A stretch of DNA of 35,538 bases from Halanaerobium kushneri (GCF_900156285.1 NZ_FTNC01000024.1:1-35538); one strand, 5' to 3'. Positions 24,178 to 32,479 are shown, counted from the first letter of the stretch. The notes: generated by a model not told the origin, from the letters alone. Made by a program: numbers and translations.

Positions 24178-24945
24178 ATGACTGATTTCGTTTCTATCGT
24201 TGTACCGGTCTATAATAGTCAAAATTCTCTGGGAGAACTCTACCAGGCTGTGAAAAAAGTTGCTGCTGCCAATAATTTTAGATTTGAATTAATATTGGTT
24301 GATGACAACAGCTCAGATCAGAGTTATCAAGAAATTATAAAGCTGAATCACCAGGACAGCAGAGTTAAGGGGATTCGTCTGCAAGAAAATTTTGGCCAGC
24401 AGAATGCAATTTTTTGTGGTTTCAATTATGCAGTTGGAGACTATATAATTACCATGGATGATGACCTACAGCATCAGCCTGCTGATATTGCTTCTCTGCT
24501 GCAGAAGATTAAAGAGGGTTATGATGTAGTATATGCAATTCCGAAAATGAGAGCACATAGTTTTTACAGAAGAATGGGCTCCAGACTGACCAACTGGCTC
24601 TTTAATCTGATCACCCCCAAAAAGGATGAGCTTAGAGTCAGCAGTTATAGAATAATTAGCAGAGAAATCCTGAGTAAAATTAAAGGCACTAAAAAATCTT
24701 TTATTTATCTTTCAGCGATTATCTTAAAAGAGAAGCCTGAGATTGCAAATATATATACTGATCAGAAACAGCGCAAATATGGTGAGTCAAACTATAACTT
24801 TTTAAAGTTATTAAAATTATTTTTAAAGCTCTTTATTTATTATGGGGAGCTTTCATTTTTAAAATATTTTCGTTCAGAAAAAGAACAGTATCTAATTAGA
24901 GAAAGTACTTTTAAAGAGGAAGTGGAATCAAGATGCGGCTATTAA
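24178..24945 (+). CDS. ArnC/DPM1-like family 2 glycosyltransferase lacking C-terminal membrane helices
   Basis: The 255-residue product has the GT2 fold: FVSIVVPVYNSQNSLGELY, ILVDDNSSDQSYQEI, NFGQQNAIFCGF and the metal-binding DDDLQHQPADI. These match enzymes such as ArnC, GtrB and dolichol-phosphate mannose synthase, which move a sugar from a nucleotide to polyprenyl phosphate. KYGESNYNFLKLLKLFL is the conserved segment before the membrane part. The usual ArnC (about 320 residues) then has two membrane helices; here the chain ends about 45 residues later in a charged tail. A short amphipathic stretch (LKLFLKLFIYYGELSFLKYF) may hold it to the membrane. It overlaps the ATP-grasp gene by 13 bases. 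The likely donor is dTDP-Fuc4N or a derivative. Confidence 0.86.
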   Translation: MTDFVSIVVPVYNSQNSLGELYQAVKKVAAANNFRFELILVDDNSSDQSYQEIIKLNHQDSRVKGIRLQENFGQQNAIFCGFNYAVGDYIITMDDDLQHQPADIASLLQKIKEGYDVVYAIPKMRAHSFYRRMGSRLTNWLFNLITPKKDELRVSSYRIISREILSKIKGTKKSFIYLSAIILKEKPEIANIYTDQKQRKYGESNYNFLKLLKLFLKLFIYYGELSFLKYFRSEKEQYLIRESTFKEEVESRCGY

Positions 24946-26177
24946 TTCTTGGTGGAGGCAGTGCCCAGCTAAGTTTAATTAAAAAGGCAAAGGAACTTGG
25001 ACATGAAGTTGTTGTCTCAGATTATTATCAGGATGCTCCCGGCAAAAAATTTGCCGATTTCAGTTCTGAAAGCAGTACTTTTGATTTTGAGGCCAATCTT
25101 AAAACAGCAAAAAAATTTGAAGTAGATGGTGTATTAACCGCTGGAACAGACCAGCCAGTTTATACTGCTGCCCGGGTGGCTGAAAACCTGAATTTAAAAC
25201 AGTACCTGTCAGCAGAGACAGCTGAGGCTGTAACCAACAAAAGGGTCATGAAAAAGAAATTTAAAAAAGCAGCAATTCCAACGGTTAAATATAAAATTTT
25301 AGCAGCTGATTTTTCAGTCAAAAGTTTGAATAACTTCAGGAGGCCTTTTGTTGTTAAACCCCTGGATAGTCAGGGACAGCGTGGGGTTTTTAAACTAGAT
25401 ACTGCTGCCCAAATTAGAGAAAAATTTAACGAAGTTCTTTCTTATTCCAGAGAAGATAAAATTTTAGTTGAAGAATATTATAAATCAGATGAAATAACAG
25501 TTAGTGGCTGGGTTTTAAATGGAGAAGCTAAGCTTTTAACTGTTACAGATCGGCTGAGATTTGAAGCAGGTATTCATATTGGAATCTGCTCTTCTCATCT
25601 TTTTCCTTCAAAGCATTTAAAAGATTATTTTTTTGAAATTCAAAATATAAGCAAAAAAATTGTGAGTGAATTTGAAATCAAAAATGGACCGCTCTATTTT
25701 CAATTTCTAATTGGAGAAGAGGGGCTGAAGGTTAACGAAATAGCCTGCAGAATAGGTGGGGCCTATGAGGGGGATTTCATGCCGGAACTAACAGGGGTTG
25801 ATATTTTAGAAATGATGGTCAGGCTGTCAGCCGGCCTGCCCTTGAAGCAGAAAACTCTGCAGAATTACTCACTTCAGAGCAATCACAAATATTTATCTTC
25901 TCAACTCTTCTTTGCTGGCCCTGGTAAAATTGAAGATATCACTGATGAATTTGAACTTCTGGATTTAGAAGGAGTTTTAAAAGCTGGCTTTAATTATCAG
26001 ATTGGAGACCGGATTCCGGATATAGAAAATGCAACAGCCAGAGCCGGATATTTTATTGTTCTTGCTGGTAATAGAGTAGAATTAGAAGAGCGGGTAACTG
26101 CTGTATATGATAAATTAAAAATTATTGATCAGAACGGAGAAAATCTTGTATACAGAGAAATTGGAGAAAATTTTTAA
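24933..26177 (+). CDS. ATP-grasp ligase of unknown substrate
   Basis: The 414-residue product has an N-terminal PurK/biotin-carboxylase-like domain (MRLLILGGGSAQLSLIKKA, DGVLTAGTDQPVYTAARVAE). An ATP-grasp domain follows: NKRVMKKKFKKAAIPTVKY, PFVVKPLDSQGQRGVF with the ATP-binding lysine, VEEYYKSDEITVSGWV, and VNEIACRIGG, which supplies the Mg-binding E/N and an R. Such enzymes activate a carboxylate as acyl phosphate and join it to an amine or thiol. The closest general class is the amino-acid-ligase-like ATP-grasp proteins. In this operon the obvious amine is the 4-amino group of the WecE product, or an imported compound. The start overlaps the glycosyltransferase by 13 bases. Substrates are not readable from sequence. 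Confidence 0.85.
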   Translation: MRLLILGGGSAQLSLIKKAKELGHEVVVSDYYQDAPGKKFADFSSESSTFDFEANLKTAKKFEVDGVLTAGTDQPVYTAARVAENLNLKQYLSAETAEAVTNKRVMKKKFKKAAIPTVKYKILAADFSVKSLNNFRRPFVVKPLDSQGQRGVFKLDTAAQIREKFNEVLSYSREDKILVEEYYKSDEITVSGWVLNGEAKLLTVTDRLRFEAGIHIGICSSHLFPSKHLKDYFFEIQNISKKIVSEFEIKNGPLYFQFLIGEEGLKVNEIACRIGGAYEGDFMPELTGVDILEMMVRLSAGLPLKQKTLQNYSLQSNHKYLSSQLFFAGPGKIEDITDEFELLDLEGVLKAGFNYQIGDRIPDIENATARAGYFIVLAGNRVELEERVTAVYDKLKIIDQNGENLVYREIGENF

Positions 26178-26196
26178 AGAAATCGGGAGTGTAAGT

Positions 26197-27204
26197 ATGA
26201 AAAAATATATAACTATTATTATAATTTTTCTTTCAGTTTTATTATTAATCAGCGGCTGTGTAAATAATGAAGAGGCTAGTCAGCAGAAAATTACTATTGC
26301 TGAGCAGTATGGACTGGCCTATGCCCCGGTCCAGTTAATCAAGGAACTTAATTTTTTGAAAGCTGCTGATCCTGATTTAGAGGTCGAATGGAAGCAGCTG
26401 AGCAATACTACTTCTATTAGAGAATCAATGCTGGCCGGAGAGGTTGATATAGCTTTTATGGCTATACCACCATTTTTAATTGCCAGAGATAAGGGAATGG
26501 GGTGGAAAATAATTTCCGGGCTTTCGGAGAGTCCTCTGGGTTTAATGACAAATAGGGAAGATATTAATAGTCTGGCTGATTTTAAAACTGATAGCAAAAT
26601 TGCACTTCCTCAGCCAGGAAGTATTCAGCATATTTTACTGTCGATGGCAGCTGAGCGTGAATTTGGAGAGGTGGATAGATTTGATGAACAGCTTTTAACA
26701 ATGAGCCATCCTGATGCGATGAACGCTCTGCTCGCTGGTAGAGAAGTAAGTGCTCATTTTGCTTCACCTCCCTATCTCTTTTTAGAAAGTAGAGAAGAGG
26801 GTATTAAAAAGATTTTAAGTGGCCGAGAAGCCTTTGGTGGTGATTTCACCTTTATTGTCGGTGTTAGCACTGAGCAGTTTTATGGAGAGCAGCCTCAAAA
26901 TTACTCCAATTTTTTGGAGGCTTTAGGAAAAGCAATAGAATTTATAGATCAGAAACCGGATGAGGCAGCTGAAATTCTGGCTGATAATTATAATCTTGAG
27001 CCGAGTGAAATGAGGGATTATTTAAGCTGGTCGGGGATGAAATTCACTTCTAAAATCAAGGGTCTGGATAAGTTTATTGATTTTATGGCTGCAGAATCCT
27101 ATTTAGAAAAGAATAGTTATCAGTATTCTGAGCTGGTTTTTGAAGAAAATTTAGCTGGAGAGAAAGCTATATCGGAGGAGGGAGCCTCCCAAAATGAAGA
27201 GTAA
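26197..27204 (+). CDS. NitT/TauT-type ABC transporter substrate-binding lipoprotein
   Basis: ATG 26197 follows GGGAG by 7 bases and gives a lipoprotein signal, LLLISGC with the lipidated C21. An upstream in-frame ATG at 26125 would bury this signal. The mature 315 residues form a SsuA/ThiY/TauA-like binding domain: QYGLAYAPVQLIKELNFL, the SIREsMLAGEVDIAFMAIPP region, LPQPGSIQHILL and LAGREVSAHFASPPY. The class binds sulfonates, nitrate, pyrimidine thiamine precursors and others, so the ligand is open. It is anchored outside the inner membrane. It follows the ATP-grasp gene by 19 bases and overlaps the permease by 11, so the transporter belongs to the sugar operon. Confidence 0.9.
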   Translation: MKKYITIIIIFLSVLLLISGCVNNEEASQQKITIAEQYGLAYAPVQLIKELNFLKAADPDLEVEWKQLSNTTSIRESMLAGEVDIAFMAIPPFLIARDKGMGWKIISGLSESPLGLMTNREDINSLADFKTDSKIALPQPGSIQHILLSMAAEREFGEVDRFDEQLLTMSHPDAMNALLAGREVSAHFASPPYLFLESREEGIKKILSGREAFGGDFTFIVGVSTEQFYGEQPQNYSNFLEALGKAIEFIDQKPDEAAEILADNYNLEPSEMRDYLSWSGMKFTSKIKGLDKFIDFMAAESYLEKNSYQYSELVFEENLAGEKAISEEGASQNEE

Positions 27205-27958
27205 ATATAAACAGAGATTTTTCTGGGGGATTTTGTTGGCTTTTATCTGGCAGTTGACTGCAGTTAGTGGTATTTTTTCTGAGCTAATTTTTCCCGGCCT
27301 TGATCAAATTTCAATTGTTTTATTTAAATCTCTGCAGGATGGAACTTTAATTAAACAGATAGCTTTTTCACTTTCAGTGATCGCTCAAGGACTATTTCTG
27401 GCTACTATTATGGCTTTGCTTTTTGCCCTGACAGCTTACTTTTCCAGTACTGCAGCTGGCCTGATCGATACTCTTACTGCTCTTGCTCATCCGCTGCCGG
27501 GGATTGCATTGATGCCCTTAATTTTGATCTGGTTTGGCTCTGGCAGAATGGCAATTTTAATTGTAATAATTCATTCAGTTTTATGGCCTCTAAGCTTAAA
27601 TTTGAGTACAGGTTTTAATTCTATTCCAGATATCTATACTCTGATTGCTAAAAATTATCGTTTAAATAAATTTGAATTTATGTATAAAATTTTGATACCT
27701 GCTTCTCTCCCTTATTTTATTTCCGGCCTAAAAATTGCCTGGGCCAGATCCTGGCGGGCTTTAATCAGTGCTGAAATGCTTTTTGGGGCAATTAATAGTC
27801 TGGGCGGACTTGGCTGGTATATTTTTCAGAGGCGTGTTTTCTTTGATTTACCCGGGGTCTTTGCTGGAATCATTGTAATTATTATGATTGGGATAGTAGT
27901 TGAAGATTTTATTTTTGCAAAGTTAGAAAATAAAACAGTTAAGAAATGGGGGGCTTAA
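27194..27958 (+). CDS. NitT/TauT-type ABC transporter permease
   Basis: The 254-residue integral membrane protein has about six membrane segments. The cytoplasmic EAA-like loop that contacts the ATPase is at about 150-195 (IAKNYRLNKFEFMYKILIPA, then SLPYFISGLKIAWARSW). This is the SsuC/TauC/ThiX-type permease family. The start overlaps the binding-protein gene by 11 bases; its ribosome site GGAGGAGGGAG lies within that gene and next to CTCCC, so a small hairpin could mask it until translation of the upstream gene opens it. It ends one base before the ATPase start. Confidence 0.92.
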   Translation: MKSKYKQRFFWGILLAFIWQLTAVSGIFSELIFPGLDQISIVLFKSLQDGTLIKQIAFSLSVIAQGLFLATIMALLFALTAYFSSTAAGLIDTLTALAHPLPGIALMPLILIWFGSGRMAILIVIIHSVLWPLSLNLSTGFNSIPDIYTLIAKNYRLNKFEFMYKILIPASLPYFISGLKIAWARSWRALISAEMLFGAINSLGGLGWYIFQRRVFFDLPGVFAGIIVIIMIGIVVEDFIFAKLENKTVKKWGA

Positions 27959-27959
27959 A

Positions 27960-28727
27960 ATGAGCTCCTATTTAGAACTAAAAAATATTAATAAGAGTTT
28001 TGAGACTGAAAAGGAAAAAAAGATTGTTTTAGCAGATATCAATTTAAAAATTAGAGAAAATGAATTTTTGACGATCTTAGGTCCTTCAGGCTGTGGTAAA
28101 TCAACTTTACTTAAAATAATTGCCGGCTTTAGCAAAACCGATGGGGGTAAACTTTTAAAAAAAGGAAAGGCCATCAAAGAAGCGGGCATGGATAGGTTAA
28201 TGCTTTTTCAGGATTTTGAGCAGCTTTTTCCCTGGCAAAAAGTAATAAATAATGTTGAGTTTGCCGTTAAGCAGGCAGCTAAAAATAAGAAATTGAAACT
28301 CAGCTCAGTTCAAATTAAAGAAAGGGCTTTGAAATATCTTAAGCAGGTTAAACTAAGAGACTATCAGAATTATTATCCCCACCAGCTTTCCGGGGGGATG
28401 AAGCAGAGAGTTGCACTTGCCAGAACTCTGGCAGCAGAAGCTGAAATCATGTTGATGGATGAGCCTTTCGGTAGTGTGGACAGTCAGACCCGTCAGGAGC
28501 TGCAACAGCTTTTAGTTCAGCTCTGGCAGGAAGAAAATAGAACTATTATTTTTGTGACCCATGATATCAGGGAGGCAGTTTTCCTTTCCCAAAGAATCGT
28601 TGTGATGAAAAATGAGCCGGGTCAAATAATTAATATTGTTGAAAATAAGCTACCTTATCTCCGTAAACGAAGCAGCAGAAATTTTAATCATCTATTTGAA
28701 GAACTCCAGTCTCAGCTGCATAGTTAA
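27960..28727 (+). CDS. NitT/TauT-type ABC transporter ATP-binding protein
   Basis: The 255-residue ATPase has Walker A GPSGCGKST (about residues 41-49), a Q-loop MLFQDFEQLFPWQKV, the signature LSGGMKQRVALART, Walker B EIMLMDEPFGS and the switch histidine in FVTHDIREAVFLS. It energises the importer formed with the two genes before it. It resembles the second transporter ATPase at 32574-33368 in length and family. The last 44 bases overlap the end of the minus-strand glycosyltransferase gene, and no terminator is seen in the overlap. Confidence 0.94.
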   Translation: MSSYLELKNINKSFETEKEKKIVLADINLKIRENEFLTILGPSGCGKSTLLKIIAGFSKTDGGKLLKKGKAIKEAGMDRLMLFQDFEQLFPWQKVINNVEFAVKQAAKNKKLKLSSVQIKERALKYLKQVKLRDYQNYYPHQLSGGMKQRVALARTLAAEAEIMLMDEPFGSVDSQTRQELQQLLVQLWQEENRTIIFVTHDIREAVFLSQRIVVMKNEPGQIINIVENKLPYLRKRSSRNFNHLFEELQSQLHS

Positions 28728-30306
28728 CCTTATAAATTTTAACTGACCAGTTTTTGGCTCCGGTTTTACTAACAATTCTCATTGGATAAGTAGAATTGGT
28801 GAATTCTTTAATTAGAACAGTTCTCTGAGCTATAAATTTCTGCATTTCTTCATAATAGGGATAGAGATTGCCGTAGAGAATATTCCAGCTAGGTCGGCTA
28901 TTATAGATATAGTCCATTTCTTCCGGGTAGATTATATATTTAATTTGATTTTTCTTTATATAATTAGCAAAGGAAAGATTATTTTCTTCGAGATAAGCCA
29001 GATTTCTATAATCAAAGAGACTCTCATTTTCAAAATAATAGTCAGTATTTAAATTTGCCAGTACCCTGCTATCCTGGGGAACTACCTCTGCAATTTGATT
29101 AAGATAGTCCTGGTAATTATAATGGCTGTCCTTAATTATGGTGAAGATGCTGTTCAGGCCTAAAAAGCTTATTAAAAGCAGGATCAAGATTTCCTTAAGT
29201 TTAAACTTAAAATTTATATTTTTAATCAGGTTAATAAATAAAAGATAGCCAAGTGGAAAAATAAAGATAATTGAAGTCTGATTGTATCTGCCAATGATTA
29301 AATAGCCCAGATTAATAGCTGTTAGACTTATAAATAAATATAAATTTAAATCATCTTTTTTAAGAAAAAGTTTGATTAGAGAAAGCAGAGCTGTAGCTGC
29401 AAAAAAGAGCAGCTGAAATTTAATTGGCGGAATATAATAGGTACCGCTTATCTGATAAAATAATTTTAGATAAAAATCCTTGAAGTTTTCTAATTTAAGC
29501 AGCATAGAATCAAACACCCCAAGCTGGGCTCCATAGCTGCTGTAATGGCTTATGAAATTGGGATCAAACTGAAAACTTAAATAAACAAAAAAGAAAGCTA
29601 TGATAGCCAGAGTGCTGCCAAAGCTGAGATAATTTTTGAATTTAGTTTCTCTACTAAAAATTAGCTTCCAGCTGTAAATCATAATTAAAGGCAGTGAAAT
29701 GATAAAAGCATTTGGATGAAAACCAATACTTGAGCCTAGAATAAGACCCAGGTAGATATCTTTTTTGATTGAATATTCTTTTTTAGAGGCGCCATAAATT
29801 TCTTGATTATATTCAATTTTTTTTAAATAGTAGTAAAAGGCAGCTAAAAATATTAAAACTAAAATAATTTCCTGCCGGGCTAAATGAGAACTATAAATAA
29901 AATGAATATCCAGGCTCAGAATAATTAAAGCCACCAGACTTAAATTTTTGGAGTCAGTGATTAAAATGGAAATCTTATAAAAGAAAAAAAGACTCAGACT
30001 GCCCGCCAGCAGTGAGATCAGACGAAAAGTGAAAATTTGGTAAGCCATAATTTTAATAAAGATAATTTGTAAAAAATGAAAGAGGATTTTAATTGTATGA
30101 GGACTTCGAGGCAGCAGATCAAAGAAAGCTTCAGTGGCAGCTGGATTATTTGTCTGCATTATCTGACGTGAAAGTCCACTTAACCAAGCCTCATCTGAAT
30201 GAATAAAGGGAAAATTATTTAGAAAGAATAAATTTATAATTAAATATATTAATATTAAATGCCAGCTTTTAATTTTATTTAAAATATTTTTTGGAAATGT
30301 ATTCAT
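28684..30306 (-). CDS. ArnT/PMT-like (GT39) membrane glycosyltransferase
   Basis: ATG at 30306 (minus) follows TTGGGAG by 7 bases and gives 540 residues; the frame extends 16 codons further without a ribosome site. The protein has one N-terminal helix (HLILIYLIINLFFLNNF), then the first outer loop with HSDEAWLSGLSRQI, whose D-E pair is the signature of GT39/GT83-type enzymes. About ten more membrane segments follow, and a soluble domain of about 130 residues forms the C-terminus (SRVLANLNTDYYFE, FANYIKKNQIKYIIYPEE). These enzymes take a sugar from polyprenyl phosphate and add it to lipid A, protein or glycan on the outer side. It is convergent with, and overlaps, the sugar/importer operon, which fits a role as its final transferase. 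The acceptor is unknown. Confidence 0.85.
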   Translation of the reverse strand: MNTFPKNILNKIKSWHLILIYLIINLFFLNNFPFIHSDEAWLSGLSRQIMQTNNPAATEAFFDLLPRSPHTIKILFHFLQIIFIKIMAYQIFTFRLISLLAGSLSLFFFYKISILITDSKNLSLVALIILSLDIHFIYSSHLARQEIILVLIFLAAFYYYLKKIEYNQEIYGASKKEYSIKKDIYLGLILGSSIGFHPNAFIISLPLIMIYSWKLIFSRETKFKNYLSFGSTLAIIAFFFVYLSFQFDPNFISHYSSYGAQLGVFDSMLLKLENFKDFYLKLFYQISGTYYIPPIKFQLLFFAATALLSLIKLFLKKDDLNLYLFISLTAINLGYLIIGRYNQTSIIFIFPLGYLLFINLIKNINFKFKLKEILILLLISFLGLNSIFTIIKDSHYNYQDYLNQIAEVVPQDSRVLANLNTDYYFENESLFDYRNLAYLEENNLSFANYIKKNQIKYIIYPEEMDYIYNSRPSWNILYGNLYPYYEEMQKFIAQRTVLIKEFTNSTYPMRIVSKTGAKNWSVKIYKVNYAAETGVLQIDD

Positions 30307-30509
30307 ATTAATGCTCCCAATTAAGATTTTTTGATTGTTATTATTATACCACAATCAATCTTTCAATTTAAAATATTCTCAGAAAAAGCTGTTTCATTTG
30401 ATAATTGAATATACTATTAGCAAATGTTATAACCATAAGTGCTTAATATGTCTTATAATATTAATAGAGATTGTTCCAATTTTAACAATATAAATTTGGA
30501 GGTGGAAAA

Positions 30510-31430
30510 ATGAAAAAAACAGCAAAGATATTATTTATTTTATTAGCTTTTGCGATTATTCTCACAGGCTGTGAAGCAGATATTTCTGTTCCCGGTGAAG
30601 TGGGTCAGGATATAATTACAGCAGATGAAGCCTTAAAGATGATTGAGAAAGAAGATGTAGTTGTAGTTGATACTCAAAAGTCTGGTGATTTTGAAGACCA
30701 GCACTTTGAAGGTGCAGTAAATATTGCCAGAAATGATATAACTACTTTTGGTCCTTATCCAAATATGCTGGCAGATGCTTCTAAAGTAGAATCTTCTTTA
30801 GGAGAGAATGGTATTTCCAATCAGACAAAGGTAATTATTTATGATAATAACAATAATATGGACGCAGCTCGCCTGTGGTGGACAATGCTGGTCTATGGTC
30901 ATGACACTGCTAATATGAAAGTAATTAGTGGAGGTTTAAATGCTTTAGAAGAAGCTGGAGCAGAATTTGTTTCTGGTGACTATGAGGCTGAAGCCGTAGA
31001 ATATAAAGCAGCTGAAAAGAATGAGGAGCTAATTGCTACTAAGGAAGAAATTCTTGAACAGGTTAATAATCCAGAAGATGATATTGTTATTTTAGATGTT
31101 AGAACAGCAGATGAGGTTAGTGAGGGTGTAATTCCTGGAGCTATTCATATTAATTATGTTGAAAATAATAAGGATAATGGAGAATTTTATCCACCAAGTT
31201 ATATTCAAAGATATTATCCAGATAATGATATAACACCAGATAAAGAGGTCATAATGTACTGTCAGACTTCAATTAGAGCTGCTCAGAGTTTTTTAGCACT
31301 ACATAATGCTGGTTATAGAGATCTCAAACTTTACGATGGTGCCTGGATAGAGTGGTCTTCAGATAGTTCTACTCCAAAAGGAATGCTCAGTGGAGCTCCT
31401 GCAGAGCCAAGCGCTCAGGATGGTTCTTAA
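30510..31430 (+). CDS. Two-domain rhodanese lipoprotein
   Basis: The 306-residue product has a lipobox LTGC with lipidated C21, so it is anchored outside the inner membrane. Two rhodanese domains follow. The first (about 35-155) keeps the fold (VVVDTQKSGDFEDQHFEGAVNI) but its active loop reads IIYDNNNNMDAARLWW with no cysteine. The second (about 170-295) has DVRTADEVSEGVIPGAIHI and the catalytic loop YCQTSIRAAQ with C251. This inactive-active order is that of classical thiosulfate:cyanide sulfurtransferases (SseA type). It should move a sulfane sulfur atom from thiosulfate or a similar donor to an acceptor. The start follows TTGGAGGTGG. A weak terminator lies at 31459-31488, before the next rhodanese gene. 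Confidence 0.92.
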   Translation: MKKTAKILFILLAFAIILTGCEADISVPGEVGQDIITADEALKMIEKEDVVVVDTQKSGDFEDQHFEGAVNIARNDITTFGPYPNMLADASKVESSLGENGISNQTKVIIYDNNNNMDAARLWWTMLVYGHDTANMKVISGGLNALEEAGAEFVSGDYEAEAVEYKAAEKNEELIATKEEILEQVNNPEDDIVILDVRTADEVSEGVIPGAIHINYVENNKDNGEFYPPSYIQRYYPDNDITPDKEVIMYCQTSIRAAQSFLALHNAGYRDLKLYDGAWIEWSSDSSTPKGMLSGAPAEPSAQDGS

Positions 31431-31458
31431 AAAATAGAAAGTTAAAAGTTAATAATAG

Positions 31459-31488
31459 AAGTTCTTGACACTAAGTTAAGAACTTTTA
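31459..31488 (+). terminator. Weak terminator between the rhodanese genes
   Basis: AAGTTCTT (31459-31466) and AAGAACTT (31478-31485) form an 8-base stem, followed by TTATTT. The stem is A/T-rich, so read-through is likely. A TTGACA (31465-31470) inside it might instead be a -35 box. Confidence 0.5.
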
Positions 31489-31520
31489 TTTAATAAAGTT
31501 TGTGAAATATATTTTAATGT

Positions 31521-31536
31521 ATTGTGTTTTCACAAT
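31521..31536. promoter_or_regulatory. Palindromic operator candidate before the second rhodanese gene
   Basis: ATTGTGTTTTCACAAT is a 16-base inverted repeat with a four-base centre, 43 bases before the ATG. Another TTGTGAAA lies at 31500-31507 and pairs with TTTCACAA (31528-31535). The TTGTG/CACAA halves recall sites of Crp/Fnr or Rex regulators, although the spacing is not the usual one. Confidence 0.4.
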
Positions 31537-31579
31537 TTAGTTAGATTCATTTTTTACCAAAAAATTAGGAGGAATAAGA

Positions 31580-32479
31580 ATGAAAAGAAGAATTTTATTA
31601 TCAGTGGCAATAATTATGATGGCTTTAGTGGTAGTTTCTAGTTCAGCTTTTGCGGTATCAGATACAGTAGAAGATGCTGTAAATGGTTATTTTGCAAATC
31701 TTCCAGAAGATAATAGTATGATCGGAGAGAAAGCTTTTGTAGAGAAAGTTAAGTCTGGAGAAGATCTTTTTATTTTAGATATTAGACAGCCTGATGTTTA
31801 CAATGAAGGTCATGTTAAAGGTGCGGTAAATGTCCCCTGGGGACCTGAAGCAATTCCGGCTGCTCTAGATAAACTTCCTGGAGATGAAACTATTTATGTT
31901 TATTGTTATACTGCTCAGACTGCAAATCAGACAGTTGCTCTTTTAAACTTTGCTGGTTTTGATGCTAAGTCAGTTAGATTTGGCTGGAATTTAGGAATTA
32001 CTAAAGTTGATGGTTACCAGGATGCAGTAGAAACAAAAGCAAATGAACTGGCTGGAACAGCAGATTATGAAATAAATGCAGATATAGAAAAAGCAATTGT
32101 GGATTATTATGCTGGACTGGCAGATGTTAAAGATTCAATGTATAAAAACTATAAAATTTCTGAAGATATGTTAAAAATGGCTATTGATTCTGATGCAGAT
32201 ATGATGGTAGTTTCAATCAGACAGCCAGGTGCCTTTGCTGAAGGACATATTAAAGGTGCAGTTAATATTCCCTGGGGTGCTGGGATGGAACAGTATTTTG
32301 GACAGCTTCCACAGGATAAAAAATTAGTTGTTTACTGCTACACAGGTCAGACTGCAGGGCAGACAGTGGCTGGATTAAGAATGTTAGGTTATGATGCTGT
32401 ATCACTTAATGGTGGTATGGGTACTCCAGCTAATGAGCCTTATGGATGGTCAAATAAGGGTTATGAAGTAGTTCAGTAA
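31580..32479 (+). CDS. Exported tandem rhodanese with two active-site cysteines
   Basis: The 299-residue product has a cleavable signal peptide (residues about 1-25, ending SSAFA). It carries two rhodanese domains that are close copies of each other. Domain 1 (about 45-140) has ILDIRQPDVYNEGHVKGAVN, then VPWG and the loop YCYTAQTANQT with C109. Domain 2 (about 190-290) has VVSIRQPGAFAEGHIKGAVN, then IPWG and YCYTGQTAGQT with C253. Both keep the cysteine, unlike classical two-domain enzymes, so two persulfides could form. It is a free periplasmic protein, probably a sulfur carrier or thiosulfate-handling enzyme. The start follows TTAGGAGG. A strong two-way terminator follows at 32524-32555. 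Confidence 0.92.
   Translation: MKRRILLSVAIIMMALVVVSSSAFAVSDTVEDAVNGYFANLPEDNSMIGEKAFVEKVKSGEDLFILDIRQPDVYNEGHVKGAVNVPWGPEAIPAALDKLPGDETIYVYCYTAQTANQTVALLNFAGFDAKSVRFGWNLGITKVDGYQDAVETKANELAGTADYEINADIEKAIVDYYAGLADVKDSMYKNYKISEDMLKMAIDSDADMMVVSIRQPGAFAEGHIKGAVNIPWGAGMEQYFGQLPQDKKLVVYCYTGQTAGQTVAGLRMLGYDAVSLNGGMGTPANEPYGWSNKGYEVVQ

Noticed and set aside
26125-26196. Earlier ATG for the binding lipoprotein
   Set aside because: It would add 24 charged residues before the lipoprotein signal; the ATG at 26197 has a ribosome site and a proper lipobox.
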